In this document: in pieces, positions 17,035-25,276 of the stretch
Layout of the letters: each line of letters begins with the position of its first letter
Numbering within the stretch: the first letter of the stretch is position 1
Assembly: GCF_018424685.1 (NCBI RefSeq)
Contig: NZ_QTKX01000002.1
Location: 806,001 to 870,000 of the forward strand
Length of the DNA stretch: 64,000 bases
From: Mesobacillus boroniphilus
GTDB lineage: Bacteria; Bacillota; Bacilli; Bacillales; Cytobacillaceae
Reading direction: 5' to 3'
Position numbers and translations under genes: made by a program
The notes under the pieces: model-generated
Seen by the model: the letters and a program-made list of their open reading frames with translations, nothing else
Told to the model about the DNA's origin: nothing
The model's database searches: none

Positions 17035-17916
17035 CTATTTAATATGTTGTTTTACATAATCAATTAATTTTTGGGCTGCGAAAGAGACATACCTGTTTTT
17101 CTTTATAATGATGGCAATCCGCCATTTCATTTCAGGATGCTCAATTGGGATTTGTTTGATGTTCTGACTGTTGAACCGCGCCAGAATAGGCCTTGGCAAA
17201 ATCGAGATTCCTTGATTCAGGCAGACCAGCTCGGTCAAAAAATCCCATTGCGAGCTCTTGAAATAGATATTAGGTTCAAAGCCTGCTTCACGGCAAGCTT
17301 TGATGACATGATGATGAAGCAGGAAGGTCTCATTGAGAAGTGCAAAGGATTCATTCTTCAGATCTTCAAATCTAACTTTATCCCTTGCTGCCAGCGGATG
17401 GTCGTTATGGACGATTAAGACGACCTCATCCTCAGTAACTGGTATATATTCAATTCGGTCCGAAAGCTCAGGCAGAATGACAAGTCCCAGATCTACATAT
17501 CCTTTTTCAACCATTTCATACACAGTAACTGCACCGCTTTCAATGATCGAAAGATTGATTCCGGGGTAATCATGCCGAAAGTTTGCAATCAGCGGGGGGA
17601 AATAACTGGTCCCAATGACCGGGGGAATCCCCACGCTCACATTCCCAGTTTTTAGATTCTTTGTATCCCGAATTGCTTCGGTAATGGAATCTAATTCCGA
17701 AAGCACCTTTTGTCCTTCTTCAAATAGTTTTTCTCCAGCATCTGTTAAAGTCATTTTGTGTTCAGATCTGTCAAATAGCTGGACACCAAGGTCTTCTTCC
17801 AGCTTCTTAATCATTTTGCTTAAAGCAGGCTGTGAGAGGTGAAGATTCCTGGCTGCTATCGTAAAACTGTTATCTTTTGCAACTTGAACAAAATAGGCCA
17901 ACTGTCTGGTATCCAT
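17035..17916 (-). CDS. LysR-family transcriptional regulator
   Basis: A 293-residue regulator. The N-terminal winged helix (MDTRQLAYFVQVAKDNSFTIAARNLHLSQPALS) is typical of LysR proteins, followed by a periplasmic-binding-like effector domain (residues about 90-290). Start chosen at 17916 behind GGAGG; the longer frame upstream has no ribosome site and atypical sequence. It lies directly upstream of the ketone-body operon in the same orientation and is its likely activator, with a short-chain acid or CoA ester as possible inducer. Of known families it resembles the CidR/YwfK group, though this is a weak impression. Confidence 0.9.
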   Translation of the reverse strand: MDTRQLAYFVQVAKDNSFTIAARNLHLSQPALSKMIKKLEEDLGVQLFDRSEHKMTLTDAGEKLFEEGQKVLSELDSITEAIRDTKNLKTGNVSVGIPPVIGTSYFPPLIANFRHDYPGINLSIIESGAVTVYEMVEKGYVDLGLVILPELSDRIEYIPVTEDEVVLIVHNDHPLAARDKVRFEDLKNESFALLNETFLLHHHVIKACREAGFEPNIYFKSSQWDFLTELVCLNQGISILPRPILARFNSQNIKQIPIEHPEMKWRIAIIIKKNRYVSFAAQKLIDYVKQHIK

Positions 17917-18131
17917 ACGTTTTTCCTCCGTCATCTGTCCAATCAATCCATAAGTATGAATATTGTAACACAAGCAGGTTGAAGAAAAATAATCCATGGA
18001 AGAAAACATAAGTGAAGTTGGATCCAAGAGGTTTTACAGAATATTAGGGTAAAACGGGATTCTATTAATTTGGTTTGAACACTTGTTTCTGGGGATATGT
18101 TTATAAGTAGGACAGCAAAAGGGGAATCGAC

Positions 18132-18467
18132 ATGGAGAAAAAGGAATATAATAAGCTAGTTAGAGACTACTTTCCGGAATTAATGAAGGAAAAGGGGAAA
18201 GAAGTTGAATTTGAAATTTTAAATAGCGGTCAATTTAGCGAGAAACTTATGGAGAAGTTCAATGAGGAAGTTGAAAAATTCCGTCATGCCGGAACGGACA
18301 GGCTGCTGAGTGAAATAGTGGATTTGCTTGAGGTGGTATATTCGATCGCTGAGCATCGGGGTATCACGGAAGCTGAAGTGGAGTTCATGCGCCAACTGAA
18401 GAAGAACCGCAGTGGCGGCTTTAGGAAAAAAATCATGCTAAAAACCATTGAGGAAGATTTAAACTGA
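18132..18467 (+). CDS. MazG-like / phosphoribosyl-ATP pyrophosphohydrolase-like protein
   Basis: A 111-residue protein opening with YNKLVRDYFPELM, the start of the all-alpha NTP pyrophosphohydrolase group whose members usually begin KLVRDKIPEII. It continues with an EExxE-type metal motif (NEEVEKF) and an EIVDLLEV helix, matching the E-ExxD arrangement of that fold. It probably hydrolyses non-canonical or excess nucleoside triphosphates. The ATG follows AAAGGGGAATCGAC. It is a single gene, convergent with the third DoxX gene, with a shared terminator. Confidence 0.8.
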   Translation: MEKKEYNKLVRDYFPELMKEKGKEVEFEILNSGQFSEKLMEKFNEEVEKFRHAGTDRLLSEIVDLLEVVYSIAEHRGITEAEVEFMRQLKKNRSGGFRKKIMLKTIEEDLN

Positions 18468-18503
18468 AAAAATGCCCTCTGCCTAATGGCGGAGGGCATT
18501 CTA
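18468..18503. terminator. Bidirectional terminator
   Basis: AATGCCCTC and GAGGGCATT form the stem, with A and T tracts on the two sides, between convergent genes. Confidence 0.85.
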
Positions 18504-18510
18504 TATATCG

Positions 18511-19026
18511 TTAAGCGGATTTATGTGCTGCTTCTGGTGTTTGTTTGAAAACAGTCTTGCGGATGAAAGGAACCACCCAGCGGTCTAAACCGTATTTACC
18601 AGCATTGTAGCCTGCGAACAGGATGATGAATCCGAAGAAGATGTCAGTTGGGTTATGAGATACTGTTCCCGCAAGGAAGAAGCTGAAGTTCATTACAAGG
18701 CCGAAGAACATAGCTGCAGTTGTCAGTGTTCCAAGAATCAAACCAAGACCAACAAGGAATTCTCCTAGTGGAACAATGAAGTTGAAAAGTTCTACATTCG
18801 GGATCGCAAAGCTTTCAAGGAAGTTCACGTACCATCCATATACCGCATTTCCGTCTGGACCCTTTACAGGATTTTCTACGGCACGTGTTAAATATCCAGT
18901 AGCGTCGAACCCTTCACCAGTCAATTTGCCCCATCCAGCAGTCATCCAGTTGTAACCAAGCCATACACGAATCACAGTCAACAGGCCAGCAGCATAATTG
19001 TTTTCTCTTAACCATTTCGCGAACAT
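18511..19026 (-). CDS. DoxX family membrane protein (paralogue 3)
   Basis: A 171-residue four-helix membrane protein, almost the same as 1061-1576. Differences cluster in the loop after helix 1 (TRAVENPVKGPDGNAV in place of KNAVANPVKGPDGNMV) and in the C-terminal tail (FKQTPEAAHKSA). Its ribosome site, GAAAGGAAGCGATTTAG, is also copied from the paralogues. The upstream -10-like region (GATATCTTAAAAGTGTAAT) resembles the others, but the Rex-like palindrome is degenerate. Function is unknown beyond the DoxX family link to membrane redox chemistry. Confidence 0.9.
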   Translation of the reverse strand: MFAKWLRENNYAAGLLTVIRVWLGYNWMTAGWGKLTGEGFDATGYLTRAVENPVKGPDGNAVYGWYVNFLESFAIPNVELFNFIVPLGEFLVGLGLILGTLTTAAMFFGLVMNFSFFLAGTVSHNPTDIFFGFIILFAGYNAGKYGLDRWVVPFIRKTVFKQTPEAAHKSA

Positions 19027-19282
19027 CTAAATCGCTTCCTTTCAAAAATTAATAATTATTACACTTTTAAGATATCAAAGCAATTTATGGAAATCTGTGA
19101 AAAAAGTGTGAAGACACACATCAGCCATAATGTTTTGAACAAATTTTGTCAAATGATTTCCTTTAATGGAATATAACACCTAACAGGGTATCGGTGCGAT
19201 TATTCATTTTCCTTGTCGCATATGTTGGAAATATATAGAATAAATATATTGTGAAGTACAAGCTAGAAAGGGGAATGGAATT

Positions 19283-19735
19283 ATGAGCGAGCTCTTATTT
19301 AAGCAGTTTGAATTAACAAGAGGTTTATTTTTGAAAAACATTGAGGCAATTACTCCTGAACAGGCAAGTGTTCAGCCAGAGGGCTTCAATAATAACATCC
19401 ACTGGCAGATCGGACATGTGCTGACAGTTACAGAACAATTCATGATGGGATTCCCGAAAAAATCAAATCATCTTCCTGCAAACTACATAGAGTTATTCGG
19501 AAAAGGTACCCGACCCTCCGAATGGACTGGAGATGTTTCCTCTGCTGAAGTATTGAGTGACCAATTGAAGGCGCAGCTGGGGAGGATTAAGGAAGTGCCA
19601 GCTTCGATGCTGGACGAGAAGCTTAAAAAGCCCTTCCTTGGTCTGGAGACTTTTGGAGAGCTTGCCAACATGGCACTATTTCATGAAGCCTATCATCTTG
19701 GCCAAATCCATGCGATGAAAAAGTTAGTAAAATAG
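19283..19735 (+). CDS. DinB family protein
   Basis: A 150-residue four-helix protein of the DinB/YfiT type. The metal-binding His pattern is visible: NIHWQIGHVL (first His), and FHEAYHLGQIH near the C-terminus (two further His residues). DinB-like proteins are often metal-dependent thiol transferases or stress proteins; the substrate is unknown. The ATG follows AGAAAGGGGAATGGAATT. It has its own terminator and no obvious partner gene. Confidence 0.9.
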   Translation: MSELLFKQFELTRGLFLKNIEAITPEQASVQPEGFNNNIHWQIGHVLTVTEQFMMGFPKKSNHLPANYIELFGKGTRPSEWTGDVSSAEVLSDQLKAQLGRIKEVPASMLDEKLKKPFLGLETFGELANMALFHEAYHLGQIHAMKKLVK

Positions 19736-19745
19736 CAAAATAGCA

Positions 19746-19779
19746 AAACAGCAGAGTCCTATAATGGGCTCTGTTTTTT
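19746..19779 (+). terminator. Intrinsic terminator after DinB gene
   Basis: CAGAG-T-CC and GG-G-CTCTG form the stem around TATAAT, followed by TTTTTT. Confidence 0.8.
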
Positions 19780-19833
19780 GAAACCTGACAACCCTTTTTG
19801 CGTATTAGAAAATAAGGAAGACAGGTGTGAGCA

Positions 19834-20064
19834 TTGGGCAAGGATAAGGATTCAAGGCTTCTAAGAAGATGACTCTTCTTATTCATTTCCTTTGCGGTAG
19901 CTGGAGCATTATTCCCTTTCATTGACATCGCGTGGATCAAGAAGACACTTTCGGTCATACTGCTGTTAATCGGTTTTGTCACTGCTGGCTCAGTATATGA
20001 GTTTTATGAGACTTGGTTAAATAAGCTGGATAAAAAAGTGATAAGAAATAAAGACTCTTATTGA
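19834..20064 (+). pseudogene. Small membrane protein gene interrupted by an in-frame TGA
   Basis: A frame opening TTG behind AGGTG encodes GKDKDSRLLRR, meets TGA at 19870-19872, then continues without another stop for 63 codons (LFLFISFAVAGALFPFI, then a second hydrophobic segment, then a charged KLDKKVIRNKDSY tail). The TGA falls where a Trp (TGG) would fit at the membrane boundary. Two membrane segments are predicted. This looks like a small membrane protein gene disabled by one nonsense change; the alternative is a later start I cannot see. I do not recognise the family. Confidence 0.5.
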
Positions 20065-20169
20065 AAACATTGAGGTTGCTTTTCAAATGATGTACGACCC
20101 TGCACCGGAAAGGCCACTGCCAATGAACTAAACGGAACGGATATCCAGTTTTTATTATTTAACATGGAA

Positions 20170-20204
20170 ATTCCGCGAAAACTTTAGTTTTTTCCGCGAA
20201 TGAC
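20170..20204. repeat. 21-bp-spaced TTCCGCGAA words, left flank of the 52-bp array
   Basis: ATTCCGCGAA occurs at 20170 and TTTCCGCGAA at 20191, exactly 21 bp apart. Another pair with the same spacing (20581 and 20602) flanks the right side of the array. Confidence 0.7.
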
Positions 20205-20579
20205 TGACAGGTTCCAGGGTGTAGAGCCCAAAGCTGTCAAGAAAGAGCATTTATTATGACAGGTTTCAGAGTTTAGAGCGCAAAGCTGTCAAGAAAGAGC
20301 GTTTATTATGACAGGTTTCAAGCTGTAGAGCGCAAAGCTGTCAAGAAAACGCATTTATTATGACAGGTTTCAGGGTGTAGAGCACAAAGCTGTCAAGAAA
20401 ACACGTTTATTAAGACAGGTTTCAAGGTGTAGAGCGCAAAGCTGTCAAGAAAACGCGTTTATTATGACAGGTTTCAGGGTGTAGAGAGCAAAGCTGTCAA
20501 GAAAACGCGTTTATTATGACAGGTTTCAGGGTGTAGAGCGCAAAGCTGTCAAGAAACCGTGTTTATTGTGACACGAATC
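20205..20579. repeat. 52-bp tandem repeat array, seven copies plus a partial
   Basis: Units begin at 20205, 20257, 20309, 20361, 20413, 20465 and 20517, with a partial at 20569. Each starts TGACAGGTTTCAGGGTGTAG, then has an AGCGCAAAGCTGTCAAGAAA part and an ACGCGTTTATTA end. Copies differ at a few positions, no unit has an indel, and TGACAG / CTGTCA within each unit can pair. The array fills the gap between the broken membrane gene and the HIT gene. No spacer sequences are present, so it is not CRISPR. Confidence 0.95.
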
Positions 20580-20580
20580 A

Positions 20581-20612
20581 ATTCCGTGATATTACGCTGG
20601 AATTCCGCGAAC
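20581..20612. repeat. 21-bp-spaced TTCCGYG words, right flank of the 52-bp array
   Basis: ATTCCGTGAT at 20581 and ATTCCGCGAA at 20602 are exactly 21 bp apart and mirror the pair on the left side of the array. Confidence 0.65.
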
Positions 20613-20669
20613 TGAATATATACATGGTTTTTTCCAATTAAAATGTAGCGAGAATGGAGGCACTAGAAT

Positions 20670-21065
20670 ATGTACCAGGATAATTGTCCATATTGCAATC
20701 TGGATGCAGATAAAGAGCAGGAAATCGTACTGGAGAATGAAACATGTTATTTTATCCAGAAGGAATCTGAGCAGCAGATCCTTCAGGGAAGCGGTCTGAT
20801 TATTCCGAAGCATCATAAGCAGGATGTCTTTGAGTTATCAGAACAGGAGTGGAAGGATTCCAGGGATTTGCTGCTTGGTGCAAAGAAGATCCTTAATCAA
20901 AAGTATGCTCCCGATGGTTACAGTGTAGGCTGGAATACGGGAAGGGCCGGTGGGCAATCGATTTTTCATGCGCATTTGCATGTCATACCGCGATTCAAGG
21001 ATGAACCTCATGCAGGCAAGGGGATCAGGTATTGGATTAAACAAAAGGAGAATATGCGGAAATAA
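20670..21065 (+). CDS. HIT family protein
   Basis: A 131-residue nucleotide hydrolase or transferase with the histidine triad HAHLHVIPRF near residue 101 and an N-terminal CPYC pair (residues 7-10) that may bind zinc. HIT proteins hydrolyse nucleoside phosphoramidates or dinucleoside polyphosphates. The ATG follows AATGGAGGCACTAGAAT. It is a single gene with a terminator of its own; nothing in the surroundings narrows the substrate. Confidence 0.93.
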   Translation: MYQDNCPYCNLDADKEQEIVLENETCYFIQKESEQQILQGSGLIIPKHHKQDVFELSEQEWKDSRDLLLGAKKILNQKYAPDGYSVGWNTGRAGGQSIFHAHLHVIPRFKDEPHAGKGIRYWIKQKENMRK

Positions 21066-21129
21066 TCCACGAATTCATATTGGGAAAATTCCTGCGAAAT
21101 TATTTGAATATTTTTACAAAAATGATTCT

Positions 21130-21168
21130 AAAATCCCGGGCGAGCAGTCACGGGATTTTTCTATTTTA
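21130..21168 (+). terminator. Intrinsic terminator after HIT gene
   Basis: AAAATCCCG and CGGGATTTT form a stem followed by TCTATTTT. Confidence 0.8.
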
Positions 21169-21190
21169 CAGGAGGGTTGGGCCTATAGTG

Positions 21191-21206
21191 GTATAGACAT
21201 CTATAC
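21191..21206. promoter_or_regulatory. Candidate GntR/HutC-type (NagR-like) operator
   Basis: GTATAGA-CA-TCTATAC is a perfect inverted repeat, extended on the left to TGGTATAGA. It resembles the dre-type sites (TGGTATAGA...) bound by NagR/YvoA regulators of amino-sugar genes. It lies 90 bp upstream of the muropeptide-recycling operon. Regulator identity is inferred from the motif and the context. Confidence 0.5.
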
Positions 21207-21295
21207 TGTTATTTAGATAGTCTAAGGGTACAGCATGAAAGCCTTTTCAAAGTTTACTAGATTAAATGGAGCGATAGCTCAGAAAAGGAGGAAAC

Positions 21296-22993
21296 ATGAA
21301 GAAAAAACGACTATCAATTGCCTTAGCGACAGCAGTTCTCGGAACAGGGGTGATGATCCCAGTGTCATTTGCGCAAGGCAATCAAGTACCAGGGGCATCG
21401 ATTGAACAGCGGGAGAGCAAAGCGGGCTTCCAGGAAGTCCATCCTGTATTTTCATGGGATAAGCCAGGTCCTTTATCGCCTGTCCTTCATAAAGGATCGG
21501 TTCGGGGAGCGGGCATGGTACAGCAGCCGCTGGACGAGATTGACGGGCATATGGAAAGAATGATTGAAGACAGAGTGATGCCAGGTGCTGTCGCGTTCGT
21601 CGCCCGCCGCGGCCATATCGTGAAGCAAGAGGCCTATGGATTTGCCTACAGATATGAAGATGACCAATTCACTGAATCTAGTGAACCGGTCATGATGGAG
21701 GAAGACACCATCTTTGACCTTGCCTCTATCAGTAAAATATTTACGACAACTGCAGCAATGATTTTGTACGACCAGGGAAGATTCGGCCTCGATGATAAAG
21801 TGTCTAAGCACATTCCTGAATTTGCTGTTAACGGAAAGGAAGACGTCACGATCAGGCAGCTCCTTACGCACACATCTGGTTTCACTGCATGGGTTCCCCT
21901 TTATACAAAAGGAAGCAGCCGCGAAGACAGAATGAATTTCATATTAGAGCATCCCTTATACAATGAGCCGGGCAGTACTTATACATACAGCGATCTCAAC
22001 ATGATCACGCTCGGTTTATTGATCGAAAGGCTTTCAGGCCAGCGCCAGGATGAGTTTGTCAAAGAAAATATAACAGAGCCTCTGGGAATGGCGGATACAA
22101 TGTACAACCCTCCTGCATCACTAAAAAAGCGGATCGCCGCTACTGAATACCAGCCATGGACGAATCGCGGTGTTGTCTGGGGAGATGTACATGACGAAAA
22201 CGCCTGGTCACTGGATGGTGTGGCAGGGCATGCTGGAGTGTTCTCCACTGCTGAGGACCTGGCAAAGCTCGCCCATATGTATTTGAATAACGGCCGTTAT
22301 GGCAGTGTGCAAATTCTGAAGCCAGAAACAGTGGAGATGATCATTGAAAACCAAATCCCAGAATTCCCTGGTGATGACCATGGTTTAGGCTGGGAGCTTG
22401 CCCAGGGATGGTTCATGGATGCATTATCGGAGGGGACATCGCTTGGTCATACTGGTTATACAGGTACCTCGATTGTCGTAAACAGAAATAACGGCACGAT
22501 CGCAATCCTGCTCACCAACAGGGTCCATCCTAGCCGGAGCACTGTTTCTACGAACGTCGCGCGGAGACAGCTGGCAAGGCAGGTTGCCGATTCAATCCCA
22601 GTAAAAATACCAGATGGGTCTGCCTGGTTTTCAGGATATGGAGACAAACTCCAACGGACGATGATAGCTGAAGTGGAGCTTTCAAAGCCTGCTAAACTAT
22701 CATTCGACACCTGGCACCGGATTGAAGCGGATGCCGATTATGGCTATCTGGAAATCTCTGCAGACGGTGAAAACTGGGAACAAGCAGCTATTTTCACAGG
22801 AAGCAGCGTGGAATGGGATAAAGCCGAAGTTGAAATACCTGCAGCGACAAAGCAAGTCCGTTTCCGATATCAAACGGACAGTTATACAAATGGACGCGGC
22901 TGGTATGTCGACAATATTAGACTAGTAACTTCTGATGGTAAACAGGTTGAGCCTGATTTTTCAGGAGAAGGCTGGCAGCAAAGAAATTACTAA
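21296..22993 (+). CDS. Secreted serine hydrolase, AmiE-like N-acetylmuramyl-L-alanine amidase
   Basis: A 565-residue exported protein. It has a signal peptide (residues 1-26, MKKKRLSIALATAVLGTGVM then FAQG) and a class C beta-lactamase-fold domain of about 350 residues with SISK (Ser144, Lys147), TYSDLN and LGHTGYTG motifs. In B. subtilis the matching gene (ybbE, amiE) encodes an amidase that removes peptides from MurNAc, acting with NagZ and NamZ. Those two genes follow directly here. The C-terminal ~120 residues form an extra beta-rich domain (YLEISADGENWEQ, GWYVDNIRL), longer than the B. subtilis enzyme and perhaps wall- or sugar-binding. Confidence 0.85.
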   Translation: MKKKRLSIALATAVLGTGVMIPVSFAQGNQVPGASIEQRESKAGFQEVHPVFSWDKPGPLSPVLHKGSVRGAGMVQQPLDEIDGHMERMIEDRVMPGAVAFVARRGHIVKQEAYGFAYRYEDDQFTESSEPVMMEEDTIFDLASISKIFTTTAAMILYDQGRFGLDDKVSKHIPEFAVNGKEDVTIRQLLTHTSGFTAWVPLYTKGSSREDRMNFILEHPLYNEPGSTYTYSDLNMITLGLLIERLSGQRQDEFVKENITEPLGMADTMYNPPASLKKRIAATEYQPWTNRGVVWGDVHDENAWSLDGVAGHAGVFSTAEDLAKLAHMYLNNGRYGSVQILKPETVEMIIENQIPEFPGDDHGLGWELAQGWFMDALSEGTSLGHTGYTGTSIVVNRNNGTIAILLTNRVHPSRSTVSTNVARRQLARQVADSIPVKIPDGSAWFSGYGDKLQRTMIAEVELSKPAKLSFDTWHRIEADADYGYLEISADGENWEQAAIFTGSSVEWDKAEVEIPAATKQVRFRYQTDSYTNGRGWYVDNIRLVTSDGKQVEPDFSGEGWQQRNY

Positions 22994-23045
22994 CTTTAGT
23001 AATTCTCAATAAATTGGATAAAATATGCAAAATGGAGGAGATTTC

Positions 23046-25166
23046 ATGAGGAAAATCAGCAAGCTTATGCTTTATTCACTAGTGCTCGTGCTGGCTTTTT
23101 CACAGATGCTGCCCGGGATTTCGAAGAAGGCTAGTGCTGAGGAAAAGAACACAGTGGAGGATCTCGTGATTTACGAAAACGTTCCTGAAGCGGAAGCAGC
23201 AGTTAAAGGTGGAAAGATACAATTGAAAGCACTCCATGTGTATTCAGAAGGACACCTCATGCTGGCATCTGAAAACCTTGCCTGGGAGTCAGCAAATAAG
23301 AATATCGCAACAGTGGACCAGGATGGAAATGTGGAGTTCACAGGACAGAATGGACGGACGTTCATTACAGTGACAGACGGTACTTTCAAGGATCGTATTG
23401 CATTCGATTATAAAGTGAAACCATCCTCTAAAGAAGAAGGGAAAAAAGGAAAGCCTGAATCCGAAACGGTGGTCATTAAGCAGGAAGGTCAGCGATATGA
23501 CTTGATTGGCAATGCGATCAGCAAAATGACCCTGGAGGAAAAAACAGGGCAAATGCTGATGCCTGATTTCAGGACTTGGAAAGGTGAAAATGTAACCGAA
23601 ATGCTGCCGGAAATTGAGCAGCTCGTGAAAAAATACCATTTGGGAGGGGTCATCCTTTTCCGTGAGAATGTAGTGACAACAGAACAGACAGCACGCCTGG
23701 TTTCCGATTACCAGCAAGCGGCCGAAAAATTCGGCCTGCTGCTGACGATTGACCAGGAAGGCGGAATTGTCACAAGGCTTCAATCTGGTACAGATATGCC
23801 AGGAAATATGGCATTAGGCGCAACACGTTCACCAGAAATTGCTTATAACGTGGGCAACTCAATCGGTGAGGAACTGGCGTCTTTGGGAATTAACATGAAC
23901 TTCGCACCAGTTATGGACGTTAATAACAATCCGGACAATCCAGTAATCGGCGTTCGCTCATTTGGCGAAGACCCACAGCTTGTTGCCGACATGGGGGTAG
24001 CTTATACAAAAGGACTCCAGGCCGCTGGTGTTGCGGCGACAGCGAAACACTTCCCGGGACATGGGGACACGGCCGTTGATTCCCACCTTGGACTGCCTGA
24101 AGTTCCACACGATAAAGAACGCTTGAAGGAAGTCGAGCTGTATCCATTCCAAAAGGGAATGGAAGCCGGTATTGACGCGATCATGACAGCACATGTGACT
24201 TTCCCTAAAATTGACGGGACAAAAGCCGTTTCTCAGAAAACCGGAGAAGAAATCGCGATTCCGGCAACCCTTTCATACAAGGTCCTGACAGAGCTGATGC
24301 GTGAAGAAATGAACTATGAAGGTGTCATCACAACAGATGCGATGAACATGAAAGCGATCGCTGACCATTTCGGTCCTGTCGATGCAGCCATCCGCGCGGT
24401 AAAAGCAGGTACCGATATCGTTTTGATGCCAGTCGGTCTTGAAGATGTAGCAGCAGGACTGCTGGAAGCAGTGAAAGCTGGTGATATTTCCGAAGAACGA
24501 GTCGAAGCATCCGTTAGACGTATTCTAACCTTGAAGGTAAAAAGAGGTGTGATCAAGGAAGAAACGCCTGTTTCAGTCGAAGACAAGATTGCGAATGCAG
24601 TGAAGGTGGTTGGCTCTGCTGAGCATAAGCAAATTGAAAAGGAAGCGGCTGAGAAATCAATCACTTTGGTTAAAAATGACGCAGGACTGCCTCTGAAGCT
24701 GGCTAGTAGTGAGAAGATCGTAGTTGTTGGCAATACTTTTATCAGTAGTGTGGGTGAAGCGGTTAAAAAGCGTCATGATAATACAACCATCATTTCATCT
24801 TCAACTTATAAACTGACAGAGGTTCAGCTGGAACTAATTAAAAACGCCAGCGCGGTAGTAGTCGGCACCTATACTTACAATGTGTCAGGCCGGACACCCT
24901 CCAGCACCCAAATGGCTATGGTCAACCAGATCATTGAGCTGGTCGATGCTCCTGTTATCGGTGTCGGCATCCGCAATCCATACGACGTTATGGCTTACCC
25001 CGAAATTGACGCATATTTAACCCAATATGGTTTCCGTCCAGCAAGCTTTGAAGCAGTGGCCGGGGCGATGTTTGGAGAATTCGCGCCAACAGGAAAGCTG
25101 CCTATCACGATTCCTGATTATAATGGCGGAGTTCTCTACGAATTTGGCCATGGTTTAACCTACTAA
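23046..25166 (+). CDS. nagZ: Secreted beta-N-acetylglucosaminidase, glycoside hydrolase family 3
   Basis: A 706-residue exported enzyme. A signal peptide (residues 1-31) precedes an Ig-like BIG2-type segment (about 45-125, IATVDQDGNVEFTG). The GH3 barrel follows with the NagZ-type KHFPGHGDT-AVDSH loop (near residue 333) and the catalytic Asp in ITTDAMNM (near 430), then a C-terminal domain. It removes GlcNAc from muropeptides outside the cell. Start at 23046 behind GGAGG; a longer frame lacks a site. It is the middle gene of the amiE-nagZ-namZ operon. Confidence 0.93.
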   Translation: MRKISKLMLYSLVLVLAFSQMLPGISKKASAEEKNTVEDLVIYENVPEAEAAVKGGKIQLKALHVYSEGHLMLASENLAWESANKNIATVDQDGNVEFTGQNGRTFITVTDGTFKDRIAFDYKVKPSSKEEGKKGKPESETVVIKQEGQRYDLIGNAISKMTLEEKTGQMLMPDFRTWKGENVTEMLPEIEQLVKKYHLGGVILFRENVVTTEQTARLVSDYQQAAEKFGLLLTIDQEGGIVTRLQSGTDMPGNMALGATRSPEIAYNVGNSIGEELASLGINMNFAPVMDVNNNPDNPVIGVRSFGEDPQLVADMGVAYTKGLQAAGVAATAKHFPGHGDTAVDSHLGLPEVPHDKERLKEVELYPFQKGMEAGIDAIMTAHVTFPKIDGTKAVSQKTGEEIAIPATLSYKVLTELMREEMNYEGVITTDAMNMKAIADHFGPVDAAIRAVKAGTDIVLMPVGLEDVAAGLLEAVKAGDISEERVEASVRRILTLKVKRGVIKEETPVSVEDKIANAVKVVGSAEHKQIEKEAAEKSITLVKNDAGLPLKLASSEKIVVVGNTFISSVGEAVKKRHDNTTIISSSTYKLTEVQLELIKNASAVVVGTYTYNVSGRTPSSTQMAMVNQIIELVDAPVIGVGIRNPYDVMAYPEIDAYLTQYGFRPASFEAVAGAMFGEFAPTGKLPITIPDYNGGVLYEFGHGLTY

Positions 25167-25276
25167 AAAATGAATAGGCGGGCTTCACGAATGGGGCCTG
25201 CCTTTGGCTTTTAGTGGCAGAAAGGTTCATCGCAAAATTATAGTCTAAAAATCTATTAAAAACAGGAGTGATTACA

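Noticed and set aside
19080..19125. Rex operator upstream of DoxX paralogue 3
   Set aside because: The TGTGAA words are direct repeats rather than an inverted pair.
19870..19872. Selenocysteine at the in-frame TGA
   Set aside because: No SECIS-like hairpin follows and the codon context fits a lost Trp; Bacillus-type genomes generally lack the machinery.
20205..20579. CRISPR array
   Set aside because: The 52-bp units are contiguous, with no unique spacers, and no cas genes are present in the window.
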